Shown one piece after another: positions 43,161-55,253 of a stretch of DNA of 64,000 nucleotides. The notes beneath the pieces were generated by a model. The model had not been told where the DNA came from. It did no database searches and saw only the letters and a program-made list of their open reading frames with translations. Within the stretch, counting starts at the first letter, position 1; each line of letters opens with the position of its first letter. Made by a program: the position numbers and the translations under genes. Source of the stretch: CAVQLX01 sp963811605 (GTDB taxonomy: Bacteria; Desulfobacterota; Binatia; DP-6); contig CAWESA010000001.1 of NCBI GenBank assembly GCA_963811605.1, positions 248,001-312,000 on the forward strand, read 5' to 3'.

Positions 43161-44585
43161 TCACGGCCAGCCGGGGAACGCGTCGAGCGGAACCTCCTGT
43201 TCGCTGTTGGACCAGCCGCCGCCCAGCGCGCGGTAGAGCTCCACCACCGCGAGCAGCTCGTCGCGCTGGGTCTGGGCGAGGTCGGTCTCGGCGGGGAAGA
43301 GCTGCTGCTGCGCCTCCAGCACCTCGAAGTACGTGGCAAGCCCGCCGGTGTACCGGATGGTGGCGAGATCGGAGGCTTCCTTCAGCGCCTTCACCGCGAT
43401 GGCGCGCTGATCGCGGACGCCCTGGAGCTTCTCGGCGTCGACGAGCGCGTCGGACACCTCGCGGAGCGACGTCAGCACGGTCTGCTCGTACTGCGCCTTC
43501 TGCGCTTCCCAGCTCGCGACCGACGACTTGTACTGGCCGATCAGACGCCCGCCCTGGAAGAGGGGGCCGGCGATCGAGGCGGCGATCTGCCAGATGTTGC
43601 CCGGTCCCTTCACCACCGTCTCGAGCTCGGTGCTCTGGCCGCCGTAGAGCGCCGTCAGGCCGATGCGCGGGAAGAAGTCCGCGATCGCCACGCCCACCTC
43701 GGCGTTCGCGGCCCGGAGGTTGTCCTCGGCCTGTCGCACGTCGGGGCGCCGCTCGAGGATCTGCGCGGGCAGGCCCGGCGGCGGTCGCGGCGGGAGGCGC
43801 TGGTCGGTGAGGGTGGTACCGCGCGGGATCTCGGTCGGCGGCCAGCCGAGCAGGATGCTGATGGCGTTCTCGGTGGCGACGATCTGTCGCTGGGTGTTCG
43901 GGATGGCCGCGGCGGCCTGCGCGAGCGCCGCCTCGCCGCGCGCGACGGCGAGCTTCGTGCCCACGCCGCCCTCGAACTGGCGCTGGAAGAGATCGAGCGT
44001 CTCCTGGAACGTCCTGGTGGCGCGCTGCGCGATCTCCAGCTCGACGTCCAGCTCGCAGAGCTGGAAGTAGGCCTGCGCCACATCGCTCACCAGGCTGATG
44101 ATGACGCCGCGCCGGAACTCGTTCTGCGCCAGGAGCTGGGCCCGGGACGACTCGGTGGCGCGGCGGATGCGGCCCCAGACGTCGATCTCCCACGCCATGT
44201 TGAAGGTGCCGGCGAAGACGTCGAAGGTCCGGTTGCTCTCGAATCCGAAGAAGCTGCGGCCGCGCGACGCGTCGCCCTCGTAGGAGCCCTGGGGGAAGAT
44301 CGCCGACCGCGTCGTCACCAGGACGCCGCGCGCCTGCTCGACGCGCGCCACCGCGGCTTCCAGGTCATAGTTGTTGCGCAGCGCCTCGGCGATGAGCGCC
44401 TGCAGCTCGTCGTCCCCGAAGACGTCCCACCACGGCAGGTCGGCCAGCGATTCTGGCTGGGGCGTGCCGTCCCCCCGGAACGCACCGGGGAGCGGCGTGT
44501 CGGGGCGCCGGTAGCTGGGGCCGAGGGCGCAGGCCTGGAGGGTGAGCGCCGCTAGCAGGGCGGCGGCGAGACGTCCGCTCATCAT
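43161..44585 (-). CDS. Outer-membrane efflux lipoprotein (OprM/NodT/TolC family)
   Basis: A 474-residue trimeric outer-membrane channel subunit for tripartite efflux. A lipoprotein signal with lipobox LQAC is followed by ALGPSYRRPDTPLPGAF, WWDVFGDDELQALIAEALRN and two repeats of long alpha-helical hairpins (NNYDLEAAVARVEQARG, then ERRPDVRQAEDNLRAANAEV). The conserved GPLFQGGRL marks the start of the second membrane strand pair. Neither an RND pump nor a membrane-fusion gene is adjacent, so its inner-membrane partners must be encoded elsewhere. Confidence 0.92.
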   Translation of the reverse strand: MMSGRLAAALLAALTLQACALGPSYRRPDTPLPGAFRGDGTPQPESLADLPWWDVFGDDELQALIAEALRNNYDLEAAVARVEQARGVLVTTRSAIFPQGSYEGDASRGRSFFGFESNRTFDVFAGTFNMAWEIDVWGRIRRATESSRAQLLAQNEFRRGVIISLVSDVAQAYFQLCELDVELEIAQRATRTFQETLDLFQRQFEGGVGTKLAVARGEAALAQAAAAIPNTQRQIVATENAISILLGWPPTEIPRGTTLTDQRLPPRPPPGLPAQILERRPDVRQAEDNLRAANAEVGVAIADFFPRIGLTALYGGQSTELETVVKGPGNIWQIAASIAGPLFQGGRLIGQYKSSVASWEAQKAQYEQTVLTSLREVSDALVDAEKLQGVRDQRAIAVKALKEASDLATIRYTGGLATYFEVLEAQQQLFPAETDLAQTQRDELLAVVELYRALGGGWSNSEQEVPLDAFPGWP

Positions 44586-44651
44586 GGGCCGTTGAGCGTT
44601 CCCCTCTACTGACTTCGCGGCGGCGACGCCAGCTCTCCGAACCCGGGCCGG

Positions 44652-45902
44652 CTACTCCAGGGTCGAGAAGTCGATCGCGAGCACGGCGACATACGGATCG
44701 AGCACGGCGGCGGGGACGCGGATACGCAGCTCGCCGCGCGGGTCGGGATTGAACAGCGTGTCCGCGATCGACGCGCGGACCGTCCATTCCAGCGGCGTGC
44801 GCTGCGACAGCGCCTGCACGGCGCGCACGCGCGCGGTCGGGACCCCGCGCACGGTGACGTCCTCGTAGGGCCGCATGAGCAGGTGGAGATAGACGCGGGT
44901 CCCGCGCCGCGTGCTCGGGCCATAGAACTGCCACGGCGCCAGGCCCGGGGCGGTGCCGACGATGCTCTCGCCGTGATCGGCCATCCAGCGCTCGAGGACC
45001 GCGAGGCGCTCGAGCACGGGCGGCGGGAGGCTACCATCGCCCATCGGGCACACGTTGAGCAGGAGGTTGCCGCCCTTGCCGGCGACCTCGCACAGCGTGT
45101 GGACCAGCTGGCGGGCGGGTTTCCACGCCGTGTCGTCCGGATTCCAGCCCCAGCTCTCGTTCATGGTGAGGCACGTCTCCCAGGCCCGCGGCGGGGCCTC
45201 GGGAGGCACGAACTGCTCGGGCGTGTCGAAGTCGCCCTGGCCCGGCAGGCGATCGTTCAGCAGGCAGTCCGGCTGCAGCGCACGGATCAGCGCGCGCAGG
45301 GCCTCGCCTCGCCACTGCGCCGGCGTCCGCTCCCAGCCGCCGTCGAACCAGAGCAGATCGATCGGCCCGTAGCGGCTGAGCAGCTCGCGCACCTGGCCGT
45401 GCAGGAAGGCGAGGTAGCGCTCCCACTGCTCATCCGTCGGCAGGCGCTGCATGCCGAAGCGGTAGGGGCGATCGGCGTCGGCGAAGGCCGGATAGTCGGG
45501 GCGGTGCCAGTCGCTCAGCGAGCAGTAGAGGCCGATCCGGAGATCCTCGGCGCGCAGCGCGTCCACGAACTCTCGCACCACGTCGTCGCGATAGGGTGAG
45601 GACGCCACCGAGAAGTCCGACAGGGCGGTGTGGAAGAGCGCCCACCCGTCATGGTGCTTCGCGGTCAGCACGACGTAGCGCATGCCCGTCCGGCGAGCGA
45701 TCCGCGCCCAGTCACGGGGACTGTTGCGGCGCGGCGCGAAGCTCTGGGTCGTCCGGTAGTAGTCGGCGACCGTCAGGTCCTGGCTGGCCGGCAACGCGGG
45801 CGTGCCGCCCACCATCGGCCACGACACCTCGAGCCCGCGCTGGCTGCCGTGTCCCCAGTGGACGAACATCCCGAAGCGCGCGTCGTCGAACCAGGTCGCC
45901 AT
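44652..45902 (-). CDS. Alpha-L-fucosidase (GH29)
   Basis: A 416-residue glycoside hydrolase family 29 enzyme. WFDDARFGMFVHWGHGSQ starts the TIM barrel, KHHDGWALF and SDWHRPDYP follow, and the nucleophile Asp lies in PIDLLWFDGGW. QPDCLLNDRL and GGNLLLNVCPMGDG complete the conserved strands. A ~90-residue C-terminal beta domain ends the protein. No signal peptide is evident with ATG 45902, so it may act in the cytoplasm or on imported oligosaccharides. TTG at 45941 would only add a basic leader. No sugar transporter is nearby. Confidence 0.88.
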   Translation of the reverse strand: MATWFDDARFGMFVHWGHGSQRGLEVSWPMVGGTPALPASQDLTVADYYRTTQSFAPRRNSPRDWARIARRTGMRYVVLTAKHHDGWALFHTALSDFSVASSPYRDDVVREFVDALRAEDLRIGLYCSLSDWHRPDYPAFADADRPYRFGMQRLPTDEQWERYLAFLHGQVRELLSRYGPIDLLWFDGGWERTPAQWRGEALRALIRALQPDCLLNDRLPGQGDFDTPEQFVPPEAPPRAWETCLTMNESWGWNPDDTAWKPARQLVHTLCEVAGKGGNLLLNVCPMGDGSLPPPVLERLAVLERWMADHGESIVGTAPGLAPWQFYGPSTRRGTRVYLHLLMRPYEDVTVRGVPTARVRAVQALSQRTPLEWTVRASIADTLFNPDPRGELRIRVPAAVLDPYVAVLAIDFSTLE

Positions 45903-45972
45903 GAGCGGCGGCACCCTCCGGCGCCGCGGCGCGCCTGTCAAGGTCGGGGCGATCGTGCTAGCTGCTGGACCG

Positions 45973-46416
45973 ATGGCTCCGACGTGGGCGGTGCGCGGTC
46001 TCGTCCTGCTGGGACTGCTGGTCCCGGCCGCGTGCTCGCGGCCGCCGGCCGCTCCGCGGACCGCGGACGAGCTGCGGGTGGCGATCGCGGACTACGACCA
46101 GGGCAAGCCCGCCGCCAGCGAGGCGCGCATCAACGCGCTGTTCGCCCGCCTCGACGCCGACATCGCCGCGCGTCGGGCCGACGCTGCGGCGGCGCCGCCG
46201 GCGACCCGCGAGCCCATCGTCCAGCAGATCGCGACGCTCGAGGACGAGCGCCGTGACCTGCAGCAGGCGTGGCTATCCGCACGCGTGAAGCGTCTCGGCG
46301 TCACGGCGGGCGAGACGCTGCGTGGACTCGGCGAGTCGATCGGCCGGGGTCTGGAGGAAGCCGGGCGCCGCCTGCGCGAATCGGCCCAGGACGGCGCCGG
46401 TCAGCCGGCACGCTGA
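45973..46416 (+). CDS. Hypothetical lipoprotein with helical domain
   Basis: A 147-residue protein with a lipoprotein-type signal (VRGLVLLGLLVPAACS, lipobox ending at the Cys), an Ala/Arg-rich coiled-coil-like middle (residues ~35-105; ARINALFARLDADIAARRAD) and an amphipathic C-terminal helix (LRGLGESIGRGLEEAGRRLR). No family is recognised. It is divergent from the fucosidase gene and convergent with the YeaQ-family gene. Confidence 0.7.
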   Translation: MAPTWAVRGLVLLGLLVPAACSRPPAAPRTADELRVAIADYDQGKPAASEARINALFARLDADIAARRADAAAAPPATREPIVQQIATLEDERRDLQQAWLSARVKRLGVTAGETLRGLGESIGRGLEEAGRRLRESAQDGAGQPAR

Positions 46417-46423
46417 GCGGGCG

Positions 46424-46678
46424 CTATGCCCGCTGCCGCGTGAGCATGCGGTAGCCGAAGAGCAGGACCAGCGCTCCCAGCACCGACATGACGAAGCCTG
46501 CCGGCTGTCCCTCCTGGTAGAGGCCGATGGCGCGCCCCAGGAAGCCACCCACCACCGACCCCGCGATGCCGAGCAGGATGGTGATGATGATCCCGCCCGG
46601 GTCGTTGCCCGGCATGACGAGCTTGGCCACCGCTCCGATGATCAGCCCGAGGACGATCATGACCAGAATGGCGCTCAT
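46424..46678 (-). CDS. GlsB/YeaQ/YmgE family stress-response membrane protein
   Basis: An 84-residue transglycosylase-associated protein with three Gly-rich membrane helices: LVMIVLGLIIGAVAKLVMPG, the family hallmark GNDPGGIIITILLGIAGSVV, and VLGALVLLFGYRML. Members are induced in stationary phase or stress; the molecular role is not established. It lies 127 bases downstream of the ctaF gene on the same strand. Confidence 0.92.
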   Translation of the reverse strand: MSAILVMIVLGLIIGAVAKLVMPGNDPGGIIITILLGIAGSVVGGFLGRAIGLYQEGQPAGFVMSVLGALVLLFGYRMLTRQRA

Positions 46679-46805
46679 GAACCCTCCTTGTCCGGATGTG
46701 TCGCAAGCCGTGAAACGGACCGCATGATAGCATGGAAACCCTGCGTTCCCGAATGACGCGGTGCGCGCCGGGCCCGTCGTCAGGACCGGATCCTCGGGGG
46801 GCGGA

Positions 46806-47096
46806 TCAGGGGGTGCGGCCGCGCGTCAGGACGTCGCTCAGGGTCAAGCCGATCATGATCGCGAGCCACGCGAACCCGCCGGCGGCGGCGATCTGCGTGA
46901 GCCGGCTGGTGAACTTCACGTGCATGAAGAAGAGCACGACCAGCGAGGCCTTGGCGAACGCGATCAGCAGCATGGCGACGACGTTGAACGCGCCGAGGTC
47001 GACGAAGGCGATCGCCGTGGTCAGGCTCGTGCCCAGGATGAGGGCGGCGAAGATGAGGAGATAGGTCCGGATGGGGACGATGTGCTCGACCGACAT
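46806..47096 (-). CDS. ctaF: Cytochrome c oxidase subunit IV-type membrane protein (CtaF-like)
   Basis: A 96-residue small subunit of the heme-copper oxidase with three helices (IRTYLLIFAALILGTSLTTA, NVVAMLLIAFAKASLVVLFF and the third after HVKFTSRL). The AKASLVVLFFMHVKFT segment is diagnostic of caa3/aa3 subunit IV. It is the last gene of the act-cta operon, seven bases after ctaE. It is thought to help assemble or stabilise the CuB centre of subunit I. Confidence 0.88.
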   Translation of the reverse strand: MSVEHIVPIRTYLLIFAALILGTSLTTAIAFVDLGAFNVVAMLLIAFAKASLVVLFFMHVKFTSRLTQIAAAGGFAWLAIMIGLTLSDVLTRGRTP

Positions 47097-47103
47097 GATC
47101 CGC

Positions 47104-47758
47104 TCAGTGCCGTCCGATGAGGTAGAGCAGCGGGAACAGGAAGATCCAGACGATGTCGACGAAGTGCCAGTAGAGGCCCGCGATCTCGACCGGCGTGTGA
47201 TAGGCCGGTCCGACGCGCCCCGTCCAGGCCATCCAGAGCAGCCACGCCATGATACCGAGGCCGATCACCATGTGCAGCGCGTGCAGGCCGGTGAGCGCGA
47301 AGTAGAGCGAGAAGAAGATCTCGGCCGTGCCCTTCTCGGGCCCTTCCCACAGGAAGTGCGTCCCCGGCACCAGGTGCTCGTGAAACTTGTGCCAGTACTC
47401 GTAGCTCTTGATGCCGAGGAAGACGGCGCCGAGCATCGCCGTGAGCACGATGCACCACAGCAGCATGCGCCGGCGTCCCATCTGCGAGGCCCACACGCCC
47501 AGCGCCATGGTCAGGCTCGAGGTGATCAGGACGGCGGTGTTGGTGGTGCCCAGCACCACGTCGAGATGGTGGCTGGCGTGCGCGAAGCCCTCGGGATGGA
47601 GCGTGCGATAGACGACGTACACCGTGAACAGGCCGCCGAAGAACATGACCTCGTTGACCAGGAATGCCCACATGCCGAGCGTCGAGGCCTCGCGCTGCTG
47701 CTCGGCGTCGTCGAAGTGGTGTGCGACGTGAGTGTGGTGCATCGTCTCGGCGGCGGCG

Positions 47759-47766
<8 letters not shown>
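47104..47766 (-). CDS. ctaE: Cytochrome c oxidase subunit III
   Basis: A 220-residue subunit III of an aa3-type oxidase, five to seven membrane helices. TLGMWAFLVNEVMFFGGLFT (with the conserved Glu), the HFLWEGPEKGTAEIFFSLYF segment and GLHALHMVIGLGIM, plus YWHFVDIVWIFLFPLLYL, are all typical. It overlaps the ctaD stop by eight bases and supports the stability of subunit I. Confidence 0.94.
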
Positions 47767-49422
<1,656 letters not shown>

Positions 49423-49426
<4 letters not shown>

Positions 49427-50385
49427 GGCGTGCCCTCCCGGGGCGCGGGCGGGAGCGTTTTCAGATACGCGATCAGCTGCATGACGTTCTCCTCACTGAG
49501 GAGTCCCTGGTAGGTCGGCATGATCCCCTGGTAGCCCGCGACGAGATGGGCCTGGGGATTGAGGATCGATTCGCGGAGGTAGTTCTCGTCGGCGACGGTC
49601 GCGCCGCCGCCCTCGAAGTGCACGGTGCTGCCGAAGACACCCGCCAGATGCGGGCCGCGCTGTCCCGAGCCGGCGGCGTGACACGATCCGCACCCCTGCG
49701 CCTGGAAGAGCGCCTCGCCGGCCGCTGCCGGAGAGACGGCCGGGGTGCCGCCGGCCTCGCCGCTCTGGAGCCAGGCCTGGAACTCCGCGGGCTCCATCGC
49801 GATGACGTGCCCGATCATGCCGGAGTGAATCGTGCCGCAGTACTCGGCGCAGAAGAGGTGGTAGGTGCCCGCTTTCGTCGCCTCGAACCAGGAGCTGGTG
49901 TAGCGGCCGGGCACGGCGTCCTGCTTGGTGCGGAAGGCGGGGACGAAGAAGCTGTGGATCACGTCCTCCGAGGTCAGCGTCAGCTTGACCGGCTTGCCCA
50001 CCGGGATGTGCAGCTCGTTGATCTCCCGCCGGCCCTCCATGTGCTGGACCTTCCACATCCACTGCTTTCCGACCACGTCGATGTTGATGGCGTCGTCGGG
50101 CGCACGGCGGATGGTGGCGTACAGGCTCGCGCCCCAGAAGAAGATCACCATGGCGATGATGAACGGGATCACCGTCCAGACGACCTCGAGGGCGAGCGAG
50201 CCGTGGACGGCCTCGGGAATCTCGTCGTCGGCGTGGCGCCGGTAGCGGAGCATGAAGACCATGATCGAGCCGGCGATCAGGAGGGTGAAGAAGCCGGTGA
50301 CGGCGAGGAGGAAGAAGAGCAGTCCGTCCACCTGGCTGGCCAGGCTCGACGCCTGCTCCGGGAACAGCTGCAGGCCTCTCAGCAT
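49423..50385 (-). CDS. ctaC: Cytochrome c oxidase subunit II with fused cytochrome c domain
   Basis: A 320-residue subunit II. Two N-terminal helices are followed by the cupredoxin domain holding the CuA site (HLFCAEYCGTIHSGMIGHV, the two Cys, two His and Met), with SEDVIHSFFVPAFRTKQDAV as the first His region. A C-terminal cytochrome c domain with CGSCH at residues ~245-249 and a distal Met region (YQGIMPTY) is present, so it is a caa3-type subunit that may accept electrons directly from ACIII. It overlaps the sco stop by seven bases. Confidence 0.94.
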
Positions 50386-51206
50386 CGGGTCTCGCTCCCG
50401 GCGGCGGCCGGCGGCCGCGCCGCCCGCGCTCGATCTCGCCGCAGCATGACGACGACGAACGCCCCGAGCGCGAGCAGCGTGAGCGCGCCGCCCGCCCGCA
50501 CCGCGTTCAGCGCGACCCGGCTGTAGCGACCGGTGGCGGGATCGTAGTGGAAGCAGAAGAGCAGCAGCTGATCGACGAGGGAGCCGATCTGCTCGTGCGA
50601 CGCCTCCACGAGCGCGAGGCGCAGATCACGCGGCGCGAACTCGACGCCGAAGAAGTAGTGCGAGAGGCGGCCCCCGGGCGTGAGCACGACCAGGCCGCTG
50701 GCGTGGGCGTACTGCTGGGCCACGTCGTCCCAGGCGTAGCGGAAGCCGATCGCCTGCATGAACGGCCGGATCGAGCTCTCGTCTCCGACCAGGAAGTGCC
50801 ATCCCTCGGCCGCACCCGGCCGGCGGTACTGCTCGAGATAGGTGGCCTTCTTCGCCGCCGCGAGCGCGCTGGTCTCGTGCGGGTTGAAGCTCAGCGTCAC
50901 CACCCGGAACTCCTTGCCGATGTCGAAGGGAAGCGCCCGCAGCGCACTCACGACGCCGTTCAGGACCAGCGTGCACAGCATGGGACACTCGTAGTACGCC
51001 GGCACCAGGAGGACGGGCTTCCCCTGCACGTACTCGCGCAGGGTCACGGTGCGGCCGGTCTCGTCGCGAAACGGCAGGTCGAGCGGCGCTTGCGCACCGA
51101 GGCGCTGGTCGAAGCCGACGTCGCGCAGAACCTGGGGCCGCTCGGTGTCCGCGTGCGCCGCCGCCACGGTGAGGGCGACGGCGAGCAGGGCGACCAGCCG
51201 GCTCAT
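50379..51206 (-). CDS. SCO1/SenC-family copper chaperone
   Basis: A 275-residue thioredoxin-fold copper protein that delivers copper to the CuA centre of CtaC. A signal peptide at the N terminus is followed by the redox/copper motif CPMLC in YECPMLCTLVLNG and the distal His in GRLSHYFFGVEF. A C-terminal helix (ALTLLALGAFVVVMLRRDR) anchors it, unusual since most Sco proteins are N-terminally anchored. The fusion or rearrangement is common in ACIII-linked gene sets. It lies between the small membrane protein and ctaC in the operon. Confidence 0.9.
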   Translation of the reverse strand: MSRLVALLAVALTVAAAHADTERPQVLRDVGFDQRLGAQAPLDLPFRDETGRTVTLREYVQGKPVLLVPAYYECPMLCTLVLNGVVSALRALPFDIGKEFRVVTLSFNPHETSALAAAKKATYLEQYRRPGAAEGWHFLVGDESSIRPFMQAIGFRYAWDDVAQQYAHASGLVVLTPGGRLSHYFFGVEFAPRDLRLALVEASHEQIGSLVDQLLLFCFHYDPATGRYSRVALNAVRAGGALTLLALGAFVVVMLRRDRARAARPPAAAGSETRC

Positions 51207-51583
51207 CGCGCGTCCCCGCGTCGCGCGGCGAGCAGCTGCATGGCGCGGTCGATCGGGATGCGCACCGTGCCGGCGCCGCGATCGACCCAGCCGTAGCCCG
51301 TGAGCCGCTCCTGCTCCGCCGCATGCAGGCGGGCGATGTCGGCCGCCGGGTCGACCTGCAGCCGCGGCGCGGGCGGCTCCTGCGGGCCGTAGCTGGCGAG
51401 CGGGCTCGCCGGGGGACTTTCGACGGCCAGGTCGCGGTCGTATCGTCCCAGGAGGAACCACATCGCCACCGCCGAGCAGATGAGCAGGACGAAGACGCCG
51501 ATCACCCAGCGCACCACGCTCGCGGGGCTGATGTCGCGGCGCTCGTGACCGCTCCTGGCGACGGGCTGATCGAGCGTGCTCAT
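51203..51583 (-). CDS. Small membrane protein of the ACIII locus
   Basis: A 126-residue protein with a single N-terminal helix (VRWVIGVFVLLICSAVAMWF) and a soluble part containing QVDPAADIARLHAAEQERLT and GYGWVDRGAGTVRIPIDRAM. Such proteins occur at this position in many ACIII-oxidase operons, between actF and sco; the motif W-V-D-R-x-A-G-x-V-R-I-P is recognisable. The function is not known; assembly or a link between ACIII and the oxidase is plausible. Confidence 0.8.
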   Translation of the reverse strand: MSTLDQPVARSGHERRDISPASVVRWVIGVFVLLICSAVAMWFLLGRYDRDLAVESPPASPLASYGPQEPPAPRLQVDPAADIARLHAAEQERLTGYGWVDRGAGTVRIPIDRAMQLLAARRGDAR

Positions 51584-52755
51584 GACAGCACCGGGTTGAC
51601 GGGATCGCGTAGCGGGAGGAGCGGGTGGCCCTCGAGCTGGTGGATGAAGAGCCAGATCCAGAAGGCGCCCACCGCGAGCACGGCGGCGACGTCGAGCAGG
51701 TGCACCGTCAGCTGCCCGGGGTCCCACGCCGGCGTGACCATCCAGAACACGTCGAGGAAGCGCATCACGACCAGGAACAGCGCGACGTAGGCGATGCTCG
51801 CCGCGCGCCGCTTGAGACGGCGCGACAGCAGCAGCACGAAGGGCAGGGCGAAGTGGAAGACGATCAGCGCGATCGCGATCCACTGCCAGCCACCGCGCGT
51901 GCGCGCGAGATACCAGGTGATCTCCTCGGGCAGGTTGCCGGACCAGGTGATGAGGAACTGGGAGAACTGGAAGTACGCCCACAGCATGACGAAGGCGAGC
52001 ATCAGCTTCCCGAGGTCGCTCAGCTGGTCCGACGAGATCAGCTCCCCGACCGGCGGGTGGGCCGACAGGAGCGCCGCCATCGGGATCACCAGCGCGAACG
52101 CGGTGAGGGCGCTGCCGGCCATGAAGATGACGCCGTATATGGTGGAGAACCAGTGCGGCTCGAGCGACATCGCCCAGTCGATGGCGGCGAACGTCATGGT
52201 GAGACCGAGCACGACGAGGCCGCCGCGCGAGAGGAGCTCGAGGCGCTCTCCGGGTTTCGGGTCGAAGCTCTCGTCCTGGCGGAGCGACCAGCGCCAGAGG
52301 GCGCGCACCACGAGCGTCCAGACGATGAAGTAGAAGGCCGTCCGCCCGAGGAAGAACGGCACGTTCAGGTAGAGCTCCTTGTGCTGCAGCAGCGGGTCGT
52401 GGGCGACCTGCTCGGGCTGCGCCCATTCGTAGAGCGTGCGGACGCCCAGCGCGATCGGGATGAACAGCGCGGCCATCACCGGCAAGGTGCGGGCGCCGGA
52501 CTCGAGGAGGCGCCGGATCGCCACTCCCCATGCGCCGCCGGTGACGTGCTGGATCATCAGGAGGGCGAGACAGCCGAGGGCGCCCCCGACCCAGAACAGG
52601 TAGGCGACGAGGTAGCTGCGGAGCAGCTGGGTCGGGTTCGCGAATCCTGCCAGCGCGCACACCAGGAGCGCGGCCGCGCCGACGCCGATCGCGATGCGCT
52701 GCACGCGATGCAGCGGATGGTCGTCCGTGAGGATGAGCGCGTCGGTCCCGTTCAT
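51580..52755 (-). CDS. actF: Alternative complex III subunit ActF
   Basis: A 391-residue quinol:cytochrome c oxidoreductase membrane subunit with about ten helices. It contains the conserved SYLVAYLFWVGGALGCLALL and MTFAAIDWAMSLEPHWFSTI (a DWxMSLEPHWxSTIYG motif), plus a TWSGNLPEEITWYL loop. With ActC it is one of the two large NrfD-like/quinone-associated membrane subunits. ATG 52755 overlaps the upstream actE gene region by being adjacent to its stop (52757). Confidence 0.93.
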   Translation of the reverse strand: MNGTDALILTDDHPLHRVQRIAIGVGAAALLVCALAGFANPTQLLRSYLVAYLFWVGGALGCLALLMIQHVTGGAWGVAIRRLLESGARTLPVMAALFIPIALGVRTLYEWAQPEQVAHDPLLQHKELYLNVPFFLGRTAFYFIVWTLVVRALWRWSLRQDESFDPKPGERLELLSRGGLVVLGLTMTFAAIDWAMSLEPHWFSTIYGVIFMAGSALTAFALVIPMAALLSAHPPVGELISSDQLSDLGKLMLAFVMLWAYFQFSQFLITWSGNLPEEITWYLARTRGGWQWIAIALIVFHFALPFVLLLSRRLKRRAASIAYVALFLVVMRFLDVFWMVTPAWDPGQLTVHLLDVAAVLAVGAFWIWLFIHQLEGHPLLPLRDPVNPVLS

Positions 52756-52756
52756 G

Positions 52757-53329
52757 TCAGCGCGGCTCTGTCGCGAGCCGGGCGCGCTCGGCGTCCGGGA
52801 CGTCGGCCAGCGTGGCGCCCTGGCTCAGCTGGAGGGCCCGGATGTAGAGGGTGACGGCCCACCGGTCGGCCACCGGGACCTGCTGCGCGTAGTTCGGCAT
52901 CACGCCGAAGCCGTTGGAGATGATGTCGAAGAAGTAGCCGTCGGCTTCCCGGCGCAGGCGCTCGATGTGGAACGACGGCGGTTGCCGGTAGCCGCGCAGG
53001 ACGATCATGCCCTGGCCGGTGCCGACGCGATCGTGACAGGGCGAGCAGAAGATATCGTAGCGCTCGCGGCCGCGCGCCAGCAGGGTGCCGGTCGCCGCCA
53101 CCGGGGCCTGCGTGACGAGGCGCCCGCCCTCCTTGCCGGTGAGGTAGGCCGTGGCGTCCACCGGAGCGCCGGCGGCCACCGTCCCCGGGATCAGCGGCCG
53201 CCCGCCGCGGTCGTCGGGGAAGAACGGGTTCGCCGCCTGGGGCCTGATCTTGGGCTGGTTGTGCATGTCCTGCCGGCAGCCGGCGACACCCGCGGCGGCC
53301 AGCAGCACGGCGAGCAGCGCCGCGTGCAT
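52757..53329 (-). CDS. actE: Alternative complex III monoheme cytochrome c subunit ActE
   Basis: A 190-residue lipoprotein cytochrome: a signal with lipobox VAGC, then the mature part QDMHNQPKIRPQAANPFFP typical of ActE. A single heme motif FCSPCH lies near residues 93-98, with a distal Met in GFGVMPNYAQQV. The ATG overlaps the actD stop by one base. It accepts electrons from the pentaheme ActA and passes them to the oxidase. Confidence 0.93.
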   Translation of the reverse strand: MHAALLAVLLAAAGVAGCRQDMHNQPKIRPQAANPFFPDDRGGRPLIPGTVAAGAPVDATAYLTGKEGGRLVTQAPVAATGTLLARGRERYDIFCSPCHDRVGTGQGMIVLRGYRQPPSFHIERLRREADGYFFDIISNGFGVMPNYAQQVPVADRWAVTLYIRALQLSQGATLADVPDAERARLATEPR

Positions 53330-53864
53330 CAGTGATCCACCTCGGACACCTGGCGCGGGACCAGGCGCTCGAGGAAGCGACGCGTCTCCTCACGGTCGAA
53401 GAGCGGATCGTCCGCCTCGATGCACAGGAAGAAGCGATCGCGCGACGACAGCGCGAAGCGCGGCACGTTGAAGACCGGATGGTAGGGCATGGGAAGGCCG
53501 TTGAGGGCGAGCATGCCGAAGACCGCCACCAGCGCGGCGCCCAGCACCGTGCACTCGAAGGTGATCGGGATGAACGCCGGCCAGCTGTTGAGGGGGCGCC
53601 CACCGACGTTGATCGGATAGTCGATCACCGACGTCCAGTAGCAGAGGAGAAAGCCTCCGAGGCCGCCGAGGATGCCGCCCAGGAGGACCAGCGACGGCAG
53701 CCGGCTGTAGTGCCCGTCGAGCAGCTCGCCCAGCTCTTCCACCGGCACCGGCGAGTACGCGTCGATGTGACGGTAGCCGGCCTCGTGCGTGGTGCGCGTG
53801 GCGTGGACCAGCTCGTCGAGCTGGCTGAACTCGGCCATGAGGCCGTGGATCGGTGGTCGCCGCC

Positions 53865-53868
<4 letters not shown>
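53329..53868 (-). CDS. actD: Alternative complex III subunit ActD (DUF3341)
   Basis: A 179-residue membrane protein of the DUF3341 family: a cytoplasmic N terminus with GYRHIDAYSPVPVEELGELL, then two helices (LVLLGGILGGLGGFLLCYW and ECTVLGAALVAVFGMLALNG), then a C-terminal FALSSRDRFFLCIEADDPLFD. The start overlaps the actC stop (ATGA). It helps fix the periplasmic iron-sulfur part to the membrane. Confidence 0.92.

Positions 53869-55249
<1,381 letters not shown>

Positions 55250-55253
<4 letters not shown>

Noticed and set aside
43161..44585. Complete tripartite efflux operon around the OprM-type gene
   Set aside because: No RND pump or membrane-fusion gene adjoins it; only the outer-membrane channel is present.
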